Positions 18,452-27,316 of a stretch of DNA of 64,000 nt are shown one piece after another. Numbering within the stretch: position 1 is the first letter of the stretch; every line of letters begins with the position of its first letter. The notes under the pieces are model-generated. The model made no database searches, was not told the DNA's origin, and saw only the letters and a list, made by a program, of their open reading frames with translations. Position numbers and translations under genes: made by a program. The stretch comes from Bermanella sp036960565 (GTDB lineage Bacteria > Pseudomonadota > Gammaproteobacteria > Pseudomonadales > Oceanobacteraceae): positions 1 through 64,000 of the forward strand of contig JBALXQ010000038.1 of NCBI GenBank assembly GCA_036960565.1, written 5' to 3'.

Positions 18452-19378
18452 TTAGTTCAATTGCTCTTGTGTTTGAGCAATGGATATTTTTAATTCATTT
18501 AAAAACCATAAATGAGCCGGATCTTGCATCAGTACCTTAGGGCGCATTAAATGAATGCAAATGGGGGCTTGTGGAAAAGGCCAAGGAAAAACTTTTAAGT
18601 TAAATTGCTTGGCATAAGATTTAGCCAAAGCGCTGGGGAAAGTAGCAATAAGTTCACTATTGGATACCGCCACTAACAAGCTGCTGTAATGAGAAACCTG
18701 CAATGCAACCTTACGTTTTTTTGATAACTCATCCCCTACCAACTGCGACAAAGGTAAACGCCGACTTCGCTCTGGTAATACCGCATGAAAGGCATCAAAA
18801 TATTGCTGCGGCGTGAGGGTGTCTTTGGTTAATGTTGGATGGTCTGATCGAGCAATTACTACTAAGTGTTCACCATGAATTACCTCACACACTAAGCGGT
18901 TATCCTCCACGGGGAATGCATCTAAAATGACATCGGCTTCGCTACTGAGCAGCAGCTTTTCTGAATCATCGTTTAGGGTAGTCACTTTAATATTCGCCAA
19001 CGGCGCTTTTTCTTGAATACGTTTTATAAAATTGGGCAGCACCACCATTTCAAAATAGTCCCCGCTTAATACATGAAAACAATGTGTACTGAGGGTGGGA
19101 TCAAACTCGGTGGCAGGGGACAAGCTGCTGCGCATTTGCTCTAACAGGGGCTGCAATTGAGTATGAATTTCATGCGCCCTAGGCGTTGGCTGTACCCCAA
19201 GGCGGGTGCGCACAAACAGCTGGTCGTTAAAGGTGACACGTAATCTTTGTACTGCGGCACTGAGAGCGGGCTGGCTCATGCCCAATTGCCCAGCGGCACG
19301 GGTGAGCTGACCTGAGACCATAATGGCTTCAAATACAGGTAATAAATTAAGGTCAATGGAGCGTAAATTCAGTTTCAT
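18452..19378 (-). CDS. LysR-type regulator (NodD/LeuO-like subgroup)
   Basis: 308 residues. DNA-binding domain: LRSIDLNLLPVFEAIM with helix-turn-helix LTRAAGQLGMSQPALSAAVQRL, wording typical of the LeuO/NodD/NahR branch. The effector domain contains VLSGDYFEMVVLP (about 103-115) and DVILDAFP. It is divergent from a fatty-acid hydroxylase gene, the classic LysR arrangement; two copies of a TAATATC half-site lie in the shared region. It probably regulates that gene and itself. Confidence 0.88.
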   Translation of the reverse strand: MKLNLRSIDLNLLPVFEAIMVSGQLTRAAGQLGMSQPALSAAVQRLRVTFNDQLFVRTRLGVQPTPRAHEIHTQLQPLLEQMRSSLSPATEFDPTLSTHCFHVLSGDYFEMVVLPNFIKRIQEKAPLANIKVTTLNDDSEKLLLSSEADVILDAFPVEDNRLVCEVIHGEHLVVIARSDHPTLTKDTLTPQQYFDAFHAVLPERSRRLPLSQLVGDELSKKRKVALQVSHYSSLLVAVSNSELIATFPSALAKSYAKQFNLKVFPWPFPQAPICIHLMRPKVLMQDPAHLWFLNELKISIAQTQEQLN

Positions 19379-19409
19379 GGCGGCATTAGGCTTTGTTGAG
19401 CGATCTATT

Positions 19410-19456
19410 GATATTAACTAATATCAGCTTCATGGAAGTTAACTATAACTAATATC
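19410..19456. promoter_or_regulatory. Candidate LysR operator between regulator and hydroxylase gene
   Basis: A perfect palindrome GATATTA-AC-TAATATC (19410-19425) is followed by another AACTAATATC at 19447-19456, 31 bases from the first copy, that is about three helical turns. This is the architecture expected of a LysR binding region in a divergent promoter. No direct binding evidence exists. Confidence 0.5.
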
Positions 19457-19520
19457 GAATTACAATATATCTGTTGTTGTCGTAACTTGAAGGCCTCAAA
19501 AAAATAATAAGAGGTGGTTC

Positions 19521-20384
19521 ATGGAAAACATACTAGGCGGCATTGTGATGGTGTTTATACTCATCGCAGCCCTGTGGGAGCTGTTCAGTGGGCGCACCAC
19601 TAATGGCCGCAAGACCAAGCAAGATTGGTGGATGTCCTTTTTGGCCGCCGCCATGATGGTGATTGTTCAGCGCCCGTTATTAACGGTGAGCGTGGCGTTA
19701 ATTATGGCCTTACTATTACCGGGTAGTGCTGGGGCTTTGGCTTACCTGCAGGAGGATTATTTTTGGTGGGCCCTACTGGGTTTTTTCTGCATTGAAGAGT
19801 TTTTACACGGTAGCAGCCATTATTTCTCCCATGCTAAGCGTCCTAAGAATAAGGCTTTGCAGTGGATTCAGGCCTTTTACAAGATGAACCACAGGCCTCA
19901 TCACCTATCTGGTGGCCAGGATAACAAGGGGCAAATATCGGTAACACAAACCTTTGTTAATGGTTGGGCTTGGTGGTTAATTCTGCCTAACTACTGGTTT
20001 CAGGTATTGACCTTGTATTTAGGTTTAACCGAAGTGTTTTTAATTGGCACCGCGTTTAAAGGCTTATGGGCTGCTCATACTCATGTGAACTGGAATTACG
20101 ACTTGTACTTGTTAAACCATAAATATAAATGGGTGCGCACTCTCATGTGGTGTGCGGCGCACATTCTGACATTTCCCACCCAGCACCATCAGCACCATTC
20201 TCGGGGCAAAAACTCCATGCACAATTTAACCGCCACTTTGGCTATTTACGATTGGCTTATTTTTAAAACCCTGGCCATTGAAACCACTAAGCCTAAGATA
20301 TACGGCTGGCGTCAAAATGATGAAGAAGCCAATAGTGTATTAAAGCGTTACTTTAATATCAGCATGAAGAAATACTTACCTTAA
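19521..20384 (+). CDS. Sterol desaturase / fatty acid hydroxylase superfamily membrane protein
   Basis: 287 residues with four or so membrane helices and the superfamily's histidine clusters: HGSSH-x3-H (His96, 100, 104), HRPHH (124-128), HTH (186-188) and HHQHH (222-226). These bind a di-iron centre that hydroxylates or desaturates lipids. The start is preceded by AAGAGGTG. The substrate could be a fatty acid, carotenoid or sterol-like lipid and cannot be chosen. The LysR next door is probably its regulator. An inverted repeat follows the stop. Confidence 0.88.
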   Translation: MENILGGIVMVFILIAALWELFSGRTTNGRKTKQDWWMSFLAAAMMVIVQRPLLTVSVALIMALLLPGSAGALAYLQEDYFWWALLGFFCIEEFLHGSSHYFSHAKRPKNKALQWIQAFYKMNHRPHHLSGGQDNKGQISVTQTFVNGWAWWLILPNYWFQVLTLYLGLTEVFLIGTAFKGLWAAHTHVNWNYDLYLLNHKYKWVRTLMWCAAHILTFPTQHHQHHSRGKNSMHNLTATLAIYDWLIFKTLAIETTKPKIYGWRQNDEEANSVLKRYFNISMKKYLP

Positions 20385-20406
20385 CGGCCACTTTTTCTTA
20401 ATACTG

Positions 20407-20449
20407 CCTTATGAAGAGACCACGATTAAATAGTTGTCTCTTCATAAGG
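20407..20449. repeat. Perfect 14-bp inverted repeat
   Basis: Arms CCTTATGAAGAGAC and GTCTCTTCATAAGG match perfectly around a 15-base loop, 22 bases after the hydroxylase stop. A T-tract does not follow directly, so it may be a factor-dependent terminator, an mRNA-stabilising hairpin or a protein site. Confidence 0.6.
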
Positions 20450-20569
20450 AAGCCCCCTGATTGAAACCCTTCAACTTTTTAGACCATTCCCATCGGCTTA
20501 TTGCCGCATTTCAGATAATCCTCCTGCGTATACTGGCATCAGACTTTATTGATAGCGGAGAAACAAAAC

Positions 20570-21529
20570 ATGGGTTTACTAGTAGATGGGAAATGGGTAG
20601 ATCAGTGGTACGACACCAGTGCCAGTGGCGGTGAGTTTATTCGCCAGGATGCTCAATTTAGAAATACCATAGGTGAGGGCAGCGAGTTTCCGGTGGAATC
20701 AAATCGCTATCATTTGTATGTGTCATTGGCTTGTCCTTGGGCCCATAGAACATTAATTTTTCGTAAAATTAAAAAACTCGAACAACACATTGGCGTGACG
20801 GTGGTGAAAGCTGAAATGCTAAGCCATGGTTGGGAATTAAGCGACGAGGCCATTGCCACATTTTCTCCAAGCCCTATTAGTGATATTCAATACATGCATC
20901 AAGTGTATACCCACATGAATGCTAATTATAATGGCCGCGTGACGGTGCCTGTATTGTGGGATAAAAAAACCAAGCGCATTGTTAATAATGAATCGTCAGA
21001 AATTATCCGCATTTTAAACAGTGCCTTTAATGAATTAACCGATGTTAAAACCGATTACTACCCTCAAGCTTTAAGATCCCAAATAGATGAAATTAACGAG
21101 CTGGTTTATCACGCCATTAATAACGGTGTTTATAAGGTAGGTTTTGCCACTCAACAAGATGTGTATGAAAAGCATTTTAAAGTGTTGTTCAATGCCCTAG
21201 ACACTATTGAGGCGCGCTTAGAAAATCAGCGTTATCTAGTGGGCAATACAATAACCGAAGCCGACTGGCGTTTATTCACCACCCTAATTCGTTTTGATTC
21301 GGTTTACTTTGGTCACTTTAAAACCAATTTAAAACAAATAGAGAACTACCCCAATTTATCGAATTATTTACGTGACTTGTATCAGCAGCCTGGTGTGAGT
21401 GAAACGGTTAATTTTGAACATATTAAAGTGCATTACTACTACAGCCACGACACTATCAATCCCACTCGCGTCGTGCCAGTTGGCCCAGAGATCAACTATT
21501 TATCCGCTCATAACCGCGATAGGTTTTAA
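20570..21529 (+). CDS. Glutathionyl-hydroquinone reductase, YqjG/PcpF-like
   Basis: 319 residues from the ATG with GGAG nine bases upstream (a TTG seven codons earlier is rejected). The thioredoxin-like domain carries the redox cysteine in SLACPWAHRT (Cys55), followed by the all-helical GST C-terminal domain with EADWRLFTTLIRFD. Enzymes of the Xi-class GST family remove glutathione from glutathionyl-hydroquinones. It forms a tight operon with pirin (one-base gap) and a TauE-type exporter. Together they look like a quinone or thiol stress set. Confidence 0.9.
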   Translation: MGLLVDGKWVDQWYDTSASGGEFIRQDAQFRNTIGEGSEFPVESNRYHLYVSLACPWAHRTLIFRKIKKLEQHIGVTVVKAEMLSHGWELSDEAIATFSPSPISDIQYMHQVYTHMNANYNGRVTVPVLWDKKTKRIVNNESSEIIRILNSAFNELTDVKTDYYPQALRSQIDEINELVYHAINNGVYKVGFATQQDVYEKHFKVLFNALDTIEARLENQRYLVGNTITEADWRLFTTLIRFDSVYFGHFKTNLKQIENYPNLSNYLRDLYQQPGVSETVNFEHIKVHYYYSHDTINPTRVVPVGPEINYLSAHNRDRF

Positions 21530-21530
21530 T

Positions 21531-22220
21531 ATGGATTATGTAAGACGTGCCAATGAACGTGGCCATGCAAATCATGGCTGGTTAAATAGTTTTCACAGTT
21601 TTTCCTTTGCCTCTTATTATGACCCTAAGCATATGGGTGTATCCGTATTAAGGGTGATTAATGATGATACGGTTGCTGGTGGTGAAGGGTTTGGTGCCCA
21701 TGGCCATGAGGATATGGAAATTATTTCATATGTATTGCAGGGCAGCATAGAACACAGAGACAGCATGGGGCATGTGTCGGTACTAAAAGCTGGAGAAGTG
21801 CAACGCATGAGCGCGGGCACAGGCGTGCGACATTCGGAATATAATCCATCGACCACGCAACCTTTGCACTTTTTACAAATTTGGATTTTACCAAAAGAAA
21901 AATCGGTGAAACCCAGTTATGAACAAAAGCGTATAAAACAAAGCTCTACCCTGACGCCTTTAGTGACTCCCAATGGCACAAATGGATCATTAACGATTAA
22001 CCAAGATGCTGGAATTTATCGCCTAGAATTAAAAGCAGGCCAAGAATTCAGCTTAAAACGCCATGATCGCAGTGGTTATCTACATATATTGTCTGGTAGT
22101 GCACAGATAAATGAAAGGTTAATGGCAAAGGGCGATGGAATCGGTTTAACTAGCGCGCCTGAGCTGAACCTCACAGCCAGCACCAAAGGTTTGCAGGCTT
22201 TGTGGTTTGATCTGCCTTAA
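21531..22220 (+). CDS. Pirin family protein (YhhW-like)
   Basis: 229 residues from an ATG one base after the reductase stop. Bicupin with metal ligands visible: His57 and His59 (GFGAHGHED), His101 (GVRHSEY) and Glu103. The opening YVRRANERGHANHGW and the segment ILPKEKSVKPSYEQK match the YhhW/pirin group; some members have quercetin 2,3-dioxygenase activity, others regulate or bind Fe. A longer upstream reading that starts within the reductase gene was rejected. Confidence 0.92.
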   Translation: MDYVRRANERGHANHGWLNSFHSFSFASYYDPKHMGVSVLRVINDDTVAGGEGFGAHGHEDMEIISYVLQGSIEHRDSMGHVSVLKAGEVQRMSAGTGVRHSEYNPSTTQPLHFLQIWILPKEKSVKPSYEQKRIKQSSTLTPLVTPNGTNGSLTINQDAGIYRLELKAGQEFSLKRHDRSGYLHILSGSAQINERLMAKGDGIGLTSAPELNLTASTKGLQALWFDLP

Positions 22221-22245
22221 AACGTTTTATTAAAAGTATTTTTAA

Positions 22246-22989
22246 ATGCCCGAATTGTTTTACTCTCCACTGTTTTGTTTCCTTGCCGTGATTGGCATCA
22301 TCATGACCGGTATTTCAAAATCCGGTTTTGCCGGAGGGGCAGGTGTAGTGGCGGTGCCTTTATTAGCACTGGTAATGCCTTTGCCACAAGCAGCGGCATT
22401 AATGTTGCCAGTACTGATTTTCATGGATATAAAAATCATTCGTGAATATCGCCAACATGTGAATTACAAAGAGGTATTTAAAATTTTGCCGGCCGCCATA
22501 CTCGGCATTGTATTGGCGGGTTTTATGATGGGCAGTTTCAGTGATGACGGCTTAATGATTTTATTGGCTATCATTAGTATTGTATTTTCTGCTTGGAAAA
22601 GTTTACTGCCTTTACTGGGCAACATGCCTGGAGCAGCTTGGTTATGGGGTAGCATTTCGGGCATTACTAGCACATTAATACATGCCGGTGGCCCACCTAT
22701 TAATTTGTACTTTCTGGCACGAAAATTACCTAAAATGAGTTGGCTAGCCACAGTGGCGGTTTTCTTTGGTGTATTGAATGTTGTAAAAATTGTGCCGTAT
22801 TTTTTTCTTGGCCAATGGCAATCAGAAATTTTAATTAGTTCGGTTATTTTACTACCCTTTGCTTGGATTGGGGTAAAGCTGGGCAAAGACATTGTGCGCA
22901 ATATTAACGAAGAAAACTTTATGCTCATTTGCCGAGTGTTATTGTTTAGCTCTGGGGTGATGCTGTTAATTAAAGCTATTTTGAATTAA
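22246..22989 (+). CDS. TauE/SafE (TSUP) family membrane transporter
   Basis: 247 residues, eight probable membrane helices, with the family segment GISKSGFAGGAGVVAVPLLALV near the N-terminus and SGITSTLIHAGGPPINLYFL near residue 138. TSUP proteins export sulfite, sulfoacetate or other organic anions. Twenty-five bases after pirin, so most likely the third gene of that operon. Substrate unknown. Confidence 0.9.
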   Translation: MPELFYSPLFCFLAVIGIIMTGISKSGFAGGAGVVAVPLLALVMPLPQAAALMLPVLIFMDIKIIREYRQHVNYKEVFKILPAAILGIVLAGFMMGSFSDDGLMILLAIISIVFSAWKSLLPLLGNMPGAAWLWGSISGITSTLIHAGGPPINLYFLARKLPKMSWLATVAVFFGVLNVVKIVPYFFLGQWQSEILISSVILLPFAWIGVKLGKDIVRNINEENFMLICRVLLFSSGVMLLIKAILN

Positions 22990-23010
22990 AACCATCCTAA
23001 ATTTAAGACA

Positions 23011-23033
23011 AGCCCTTAATGTATGCAAGGGCT
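23011..23033 (+). terminator. Weak hairpin after the TSUP gene
   Basis: Arms AGCCCTT and AAGGGCT enclose nine bases. No clear U-tract follows, so termination is only a possibility. The remaining 235 bases before the ceramidase gene show no supported feature. Confidence 0.35.
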
Positions 23034-23268
23034 GACTAACCCGTTTCTTGAATGACCTTCACTATCGATAACCGCGTCAAAATAAGACAGCCACCTAACC
23101 GATGGCGCAGTCTGGACTAACTCTATTTTGTTTTCGTGCCAAAATCCCTCGCTTGGCCAAATCCCACATACCGCAATAAAAGCTCTGTGCTAGCGTCAAT
23201 TGTGATGTCGATATTCGCGTCTTGAAATAGCCGTAATCGATTAACCAATTGATGAATAGGGGAGTGTC

Positions 23269-25335
23269 ATGAAAATGAAAGCGCCGTATTTCTGCTTGCA
23301 AAATTCTTATTATAAAAAGCATTTTAAACAACTTCGGTTTAAACAAATTTTAAAAAAAATGGCTTTAGTAGTATGTGCAGGCCTTGGTATTGGAAGTTAT
23401 GCCCATGGCGTCACCGATAATTATTTAATTGGTGTAGGAAAATATGATGTCACCGGCAGTGCCGCTGAAATTGGCATGATGGGTTATGCGGTGCTTGAGC
23501 AAAAAAGTGCCGGTATTCATAACCGCCAATATGCCCGTGCCTATATCGCAGCGGATGAAGCCAGCGGCAACCGAGTGGTATTTGTAAACGTAGATGCGGG
23601 GGCCTTGTTTCAATCGGTGCAACAAGGGGTGGTGGAAAAACTGGCCGACACTTATGGTAGTTTATACACAGACCGAAATATCATCTTAAGTGCTACCCAC
23701 ACGCATTCCGCCATTGGTGGTCAAAGCCACTATGCCTTATACGACTTTACCATTTTAGGTTTCATTGAAGAAAACTACGATGCTCATGTAAACGGCATTG
23801 TGGCGGCCATTAAAGAAGCGCACGAAAATTTAAAACCTGGACACATATTATTTAATTCAGGCAATTTAACCAATGCCAGTATTAACCGCTCCATGGAAGC
23901 TTATGACAATAATCCTGAGACCGAGCGCAACAGTTATGGCGAGTCTATAGACAGTGAAATGCAAGTGCTGCGTTTGGTACAAGAAGGGCAAGACGTAGGC
24001 ATGATCAGTTGGTTTGGTGTACACCCCACTTCCATGAAAAATACCAATACTCTACTAAGCAGTGATAACAAAGGCCGTGCCCAATATCGTTTTGAAGAAA
24101 ATATTGGAGGTGATTTTATCGCAGGTTTTGCTCAGTCTAATCATGCCGATACTAGCCCAAACATTGAAGGTGATGGTGTTGGCCCCAGCCCTACTGATGA
24201 CATGTTTGAGAACACTGAAATCATTGGTGATCGCCAATATGAAAAAGCCTTGGCGCTTTTCAATAGCGCGAGTGAACAATTAAGCGGTGCCATAGAGTTT
24301 CGCCACCAGTATAACGATTACTCGAATATGGTAGTGCGCAGTGAATTTACCGGCGGCGACGCTGAGCAAACTTGTGAAGCTGCACTAGGTTATGCCTTTG
24401 GTGCTGGCACCGAAGATGGTTTAGGTTCCGATGCGTTTAATGAAGGGCAACGCGAAACTAACCCTATTTGGCAGGTGGCCACTTATACGCTTACGCCGCC
24501 TACTCAAGCAGATATTGATTGCCAATATCCTAAACCCATTTTGTTAAAGCAAAGTGGCTTTGACCCTTACCCATGGACCCCAGAAGTGTTGCCCACCTCC
24601 ATTGTAAAAGTGGGGCAATTGGTTTTACTGGCGGTGCCAGGCGAATTTACAGTGATGTCGGGTCGACGTTTGCGTAATACAGTGCAAGCCGTGCTGGGTA
24701 ATGAAAACCATTATGTGGTGGCGGGATTATCTAACGCTTATGCAGGCTATGTGACTACCAAAGAAGAATACGATATGCAACATTATGAAGGGGGCTCTAC
24801 GCATTTTGGTCCGTGGACTTTAGCGGCGTTTCAACAAACCTTTAATGACCTAGCTTTAAACATGACGATGGGATCAAGCGCGGTGGACACGGCTACACCA
24901 AGAGATTTAAGTGATGCAAGCATGTATAACTTTGCCACCGGCGTGGTGCACGATCAGGCGCCTATCTTTAAATCTATTGGTGATGTAGTGAGTGATGCCA
25001 AATCAAGTTACAGCAAGGGCCAAAAGGTAAAAGTAAAATTCTGGACGGGTCATCCTCGTAATAATTTACGCAGTGAAGATACGTTCCTAAAAGTGCAGCA
25101 AAAAGTATCAGGCAATTGGATAACGGTGGCCGATGATAACGATTGGGCAACCAAATATAAGTGGGAACGCATCGATGGCTTTTGGGGCACTAGCCAAGCC
25201 ACCATTGAATGGGTGATTCCTAGCGACGCTGCCAGTGGCACGTACCGTATAAAACACTATGGAGATAAAAAAGCGGTGGGCTCGGGCAATATTAGTAGCT
25301 TTACTGGCAAGAGCCGCAGTTTTAGTGTGAATTAG
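23269..25335 (+). CDS. Neutral ceramidase, secreted
   Basis: 688 residues of the neutral/alkaline non-lysosomal ceramidase family, which hydrolyses the N-acyl bond of ceramide to sphingosine and fatty acid. Zinc ligands are expected from THTHS (143-147) and the histidine of GVHPTSM (near 252); INRS (205-208) and the catalytic serine of NHADTSPN (Ser296) match the Pseudomonas enzyme's pattern. The C-terminal 120 residues are an immunoglobulin-like domain. The N-terminus is a basic stretch of about 30 residues followed by MALVVCAGLGIGSYAHG, so it is exported; GGGGAG precedes the ATG used. Ceramide is not a typical bacterial lipid, so it likely acts on eukaryotic or environmental sphingolipid. 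No lipase or phospholipase partner is adjacent. Confidence 0.92.
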   Translation: MKMKAPYFCLQNSYYKKHFKQLRFKQILKKMALVVCAGLGIGSYAHGVTDNYLIGVGKYDVTGSAAEIGMMGYAVLEQKSAGIHNRQYARAYIAADEASGNRVVFVNVDAGALFQSVQQGVVEKLADTYGSLYTDRNIILSATHTHSAIGGQSHYALYDFTILGFIEENYDAHVNGIVAAIKEAHENLKPGHILFNSGNLTNASINRSMEAYDNNPETERNSYGESIDSEMQVLRLVQEGQDVGMISWFGVHPTSMKNTNTLLSSDNKGRAQYRFEENIGGDFIAGFAQSNHADTSPNIEGDGVGPSPTDDMFENTEIIGDRQYEKALALFNSASEQLSGAIEFRHQYNDYSNMVVRSEFTGGDAEQTCEAALGYAFGAGTEDGLGSDAFNEGQRETNPIWQVATYTLTPPTQADIDCQYPKPILLKQSGFDPYPWTPEVLPTSIVKVGQLVLLAVPGEFTVMSGRRLRNTVQAVLGNENHYVVAGLSNAYAGYVTTKEEYDMQHYEGGSTHFGPWTLAAFQQTFNDLALNMTMGSSAVDTATPRDLSDASMYNFATGVVHDQAPIFKSIGDVVSDAKSSYSKGQKVKVKFWTGHPRNNLRSEDTFLKVQQKVSGNWITVADDNDWATKYKWERIDGFWGTSQATIEWVIPSDAASGTYRIKHYGDKKAVGSGNISSFTGKSRSFSVN

Positions 25336-25342
25336 TAATAAA

Positions 25343-25376
25343 AATAAAACGCTAACATTGTCGTTAGCGTTTTATT
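25343..25376. terminator. Bidirectional terminator
   Basis: Arms AATAAAACGCTAAC and GTTAGCGTTTTATT, six-base loop, with A- and T-rich flanks on each side; it sits between the convergent ceramidase and hydrolase genes, so it can stop both. Confidence 0.8.
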
Positions 25377-25380
25377 AAAT

Positions 25381-26304
25381 TTAGGCTTTAGTATTTTTAA
25401 TGTTATGAAATTCCAGAAACGCATTCAGCACTTTTTTAGGTGCTTCCAGCTGTGGGTAATGCCCAACCCCTTCTAGTTCAATAATGTCTGCATTATTTAT
25501 TAATTCACGATAACGCTTCACCATATGTGCACCCGATATAGGGTCTTGTAAACCGTCTATTAAACGTATGGCAATTCCACTGTTTTGTAATGCCCCCACC
25601 CAACGCGCACGATTAAGTTTACGCTCAGTCATATAGCCAATTAATTTAGCCAGTATGGGTTTACCATTATTAAACTCTATCAGCCGCCATAAAGTGGATA
25701 ATTCATCTTCACTTAATGGCACTGCACAAATGTGTGAAAAGTTCTTTTTGAATTTTTTATAGGTGGCTAGCCGTGCCACTAACGGGCCAATAGGGCTGAG
25801 CAGTAATTTCTGTAATAACAAAGCTTTGTGGGTTTCGGGAAAGAGGCCCCCGTTTAATAAGCATAAGCTTAATAATTCAACAGCATTTTTTTCTCTATGG
25901 TGACTGCGAGCCAATAACTCTTGAGCCACGGTATCGCCATAGTCATGGCTTAATACATGTATTTTACTGATGTTTAATTTTTGTAATAGGGCTGTGAAAA
26001 TATCGGCCTGAGTATGAATGTTATATTGCACAGCAGAGTCTTTGGAAAAACCAGCGGGCTTATCGCTAAAACCAAAACCTAACATGTCTAAAGTTATCAC
26101 TCTGAAATGCTGAATAAGTGTTGGCCATTGGCAATGCCAATCCCAACTGGCGCTGGGGTAACCATGAATTAATAATAGGGCAGGTGCGTCTTTGGGACCT
26201 TGTACTTGATAAAAAACATTATGACTTTCAAGATGGCCTCCAAAGTCAAAAGATTGGCCGCTTGATTGCCATTCTTTTATGGAGCTTGCGTTAGATTGAT
26301 TCAT
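25381..26304 (-). CDS. MEST-like alpha/beta hydrolase (Asp-nucleophile branch)
   Basis: 307 residues. Visible: oxyanion HGYPSASWDW (47-56), nucleophile elbow LSHDYGDTVA with Asp121, the acid loop LIDGLQDP (Asp254) and His282 in GVGHYPQLEAP. An aspartate nucleophile places it with haloalkane dehalogenases and epoxide hydrolases. The stretch LCLLNGGLFPETHKALLLQK strongly recalls the vertebrate MEST/PEG1 protein, as remembered, more than typical bacterial dehalogenases. Natural substrate unknown. Convergent with ceramidase and in the same direction as the aldolase-like gene 88 bases upstream. Confidence 0.8.
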   Translation of the reverse strand: MNQSNASSIKEWQSSGQSFDFGGHLESHNVFYQVQGPKDAPALLLIHGYPSASWDWHCQWPTLIQHFRVITLDMLGFGFSDKPAGFSKDSAVQYNIHTQADIFTALLQKLNISKIHVLSHDYGDTVAQELLARSHHREKNAVELLSLCLLNGGLFPETHKALLLQKLLLSPIGPLVARLATYKKFKKNFSHICAVPLSEDELSTLWRLIEFNNGKPILAKLIGYMTERKLNRARWVGALQNSGIAIRLIDGLQDPISGAHMVKRYRELINNADIIELEGVGHYPQLEAPKKVLNAFLEFHNIKNTKA

Positions 26305-26392
26305 GATACCGCCTTTTACGACAACTTCTTTAGCGCTAATTTACACTTATGTAAAAAGCCGCTCACATTCAGGCGGCTTACCTTTTATAAAC

Positions 26393-27142
26393 TTAGTCTT
26401 TATAAGAAGGGTCCAAACGATCTAGCTTACGTAGTAAAGCAGGCCAAGCTAATGATCCACCGGCCCCTTTTAATACTTGCTCCGCCTGAGCTTGAATGCC
26501 TTTAACGATCATGTCGGGTACTTGAATTAGTTTGCCGCCGCCCGCTTGTGCCATTATTTGGCTTTCACAGGCGCGCTGTAAAATATACATATACAAAAAT
26601 GCATCACAAACCGAATGTGCACAGGTAAGCAAACCATGGCTTTGCAAAATCATGAAGTTAGTGGTGCCAAGATCAGCGACTAAGCGCTTCTTTTCATCTG
26701 GGTTTAGCGCTACGCCTTCATAGGGATGATAACTTAAACCCGATAACGGAAATAATGAGAACTGGCTTAACGGCAGTAAGCCGTTTTCTTGTGCGGAAAT
26801 AGCCACGCCTTCCGTGGTGTGCAGGTGCAATACACAGTGGGCATCTTCACGGGCTTCGTGTACAGCGCTGTGAATGGTAAAGCCAGCAGGATTGACTTCA
26901 TACTCGCTGTCCATGACCTTATTGCCGTTAATGTCGATTTTTACTAGGTTTGAGGCGGTCACTTCTTCAAATAATAAACCGTATGGGTTCAATAAAAAGT
27001 GCACATCATCACCAGGTACACGCACACTGATATGGGTAAAGATTAAATCGTCCCAACCATAATGGGCCACTAAGCGATAACAAGCGGCAAGGTCTTGTCT
27101 TACCTGCCATTCTTCTGCACTGACTTGATCTTTAACGCTCAT
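26393..27142 (-). CDS. Class II aldolase/adducin family protein
   Basis: 249 residues. AAGGTG lies six bases before the chosen ATG; a seventeen-codon longer reading is unlikely. The zinc ligands are expected from HLHTTEG (around residue 110) and the later ILQSHGLLT; the signature FLLNPYGLLFEEVTASNLVKID is typical. Bacterial members include L-fuculose-phosphate aldolase and ribulose-phosphate epimerase, but this protein looks like the general adducin-head branch with no phosphate-sugar context. Divergent from a Crp/Fnr regulator. Confidence 0.85.
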   Translation of the reverse strand: MSVKDQVSAEEWQVRQDLAACYRLVAHYGWDDLIFTHISVRVPGDDVHFLLNPYGLLFEEVTASNLVKIDINGNKVMDSEYEVNPAGFTIHSAVHEAREDAHCVLHLHTTEGVAISAQENGLLPLSQFSLFPLSGLSYHPYEGVALNPDEKKRLVADLGTTNFMILQSHGLLTCAHSVCDAFLYMYILQRACESQIMAQAGGGKLIQVPDMIVKGIQAQAEQVLKGAGGSLAWPALLRKLDRLDPSYKD

Positions 27143-27242
27143 ATTGGCACCTTTTATTTTTGGTTTGTGTCTTTGTAATCTATTCAATTGCATAGAGCAA
27201 TCTATTGAATGACTTCATATTGCCTAAGGGTATACTTTGAGT

Positions 27243-27262
27243 CTGTCAATTATTGGACAGTC
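27243..27262. promoter_or_regulatory. Candidate operator of the Crp/Fnr-type regulator
   Basis: The intergenic region between the aldolase-like gene and the regulator contains CTGTC and GACAG arms, nine bases apart (CTGTCaattattgGACAG). The spacing fits a dimeric Crp-fold protein. It could be autoregulatory and control the aldolase gene. Not proven. Confidence 0.4.
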
Positions 27263-27316
27263 TTATAAGCATTGTTTGTCGCGAACATTTACTGTGTAAA
27301 ATATTTAGGGCCGTGT

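Noticed and set aside
23095..23346. Open frame on the minus strand before the ceramidase gene
   Set aside because: Its sequence is unlike any protein, it overlaps the start of the ceramidase gene and lacks a ribosome site.
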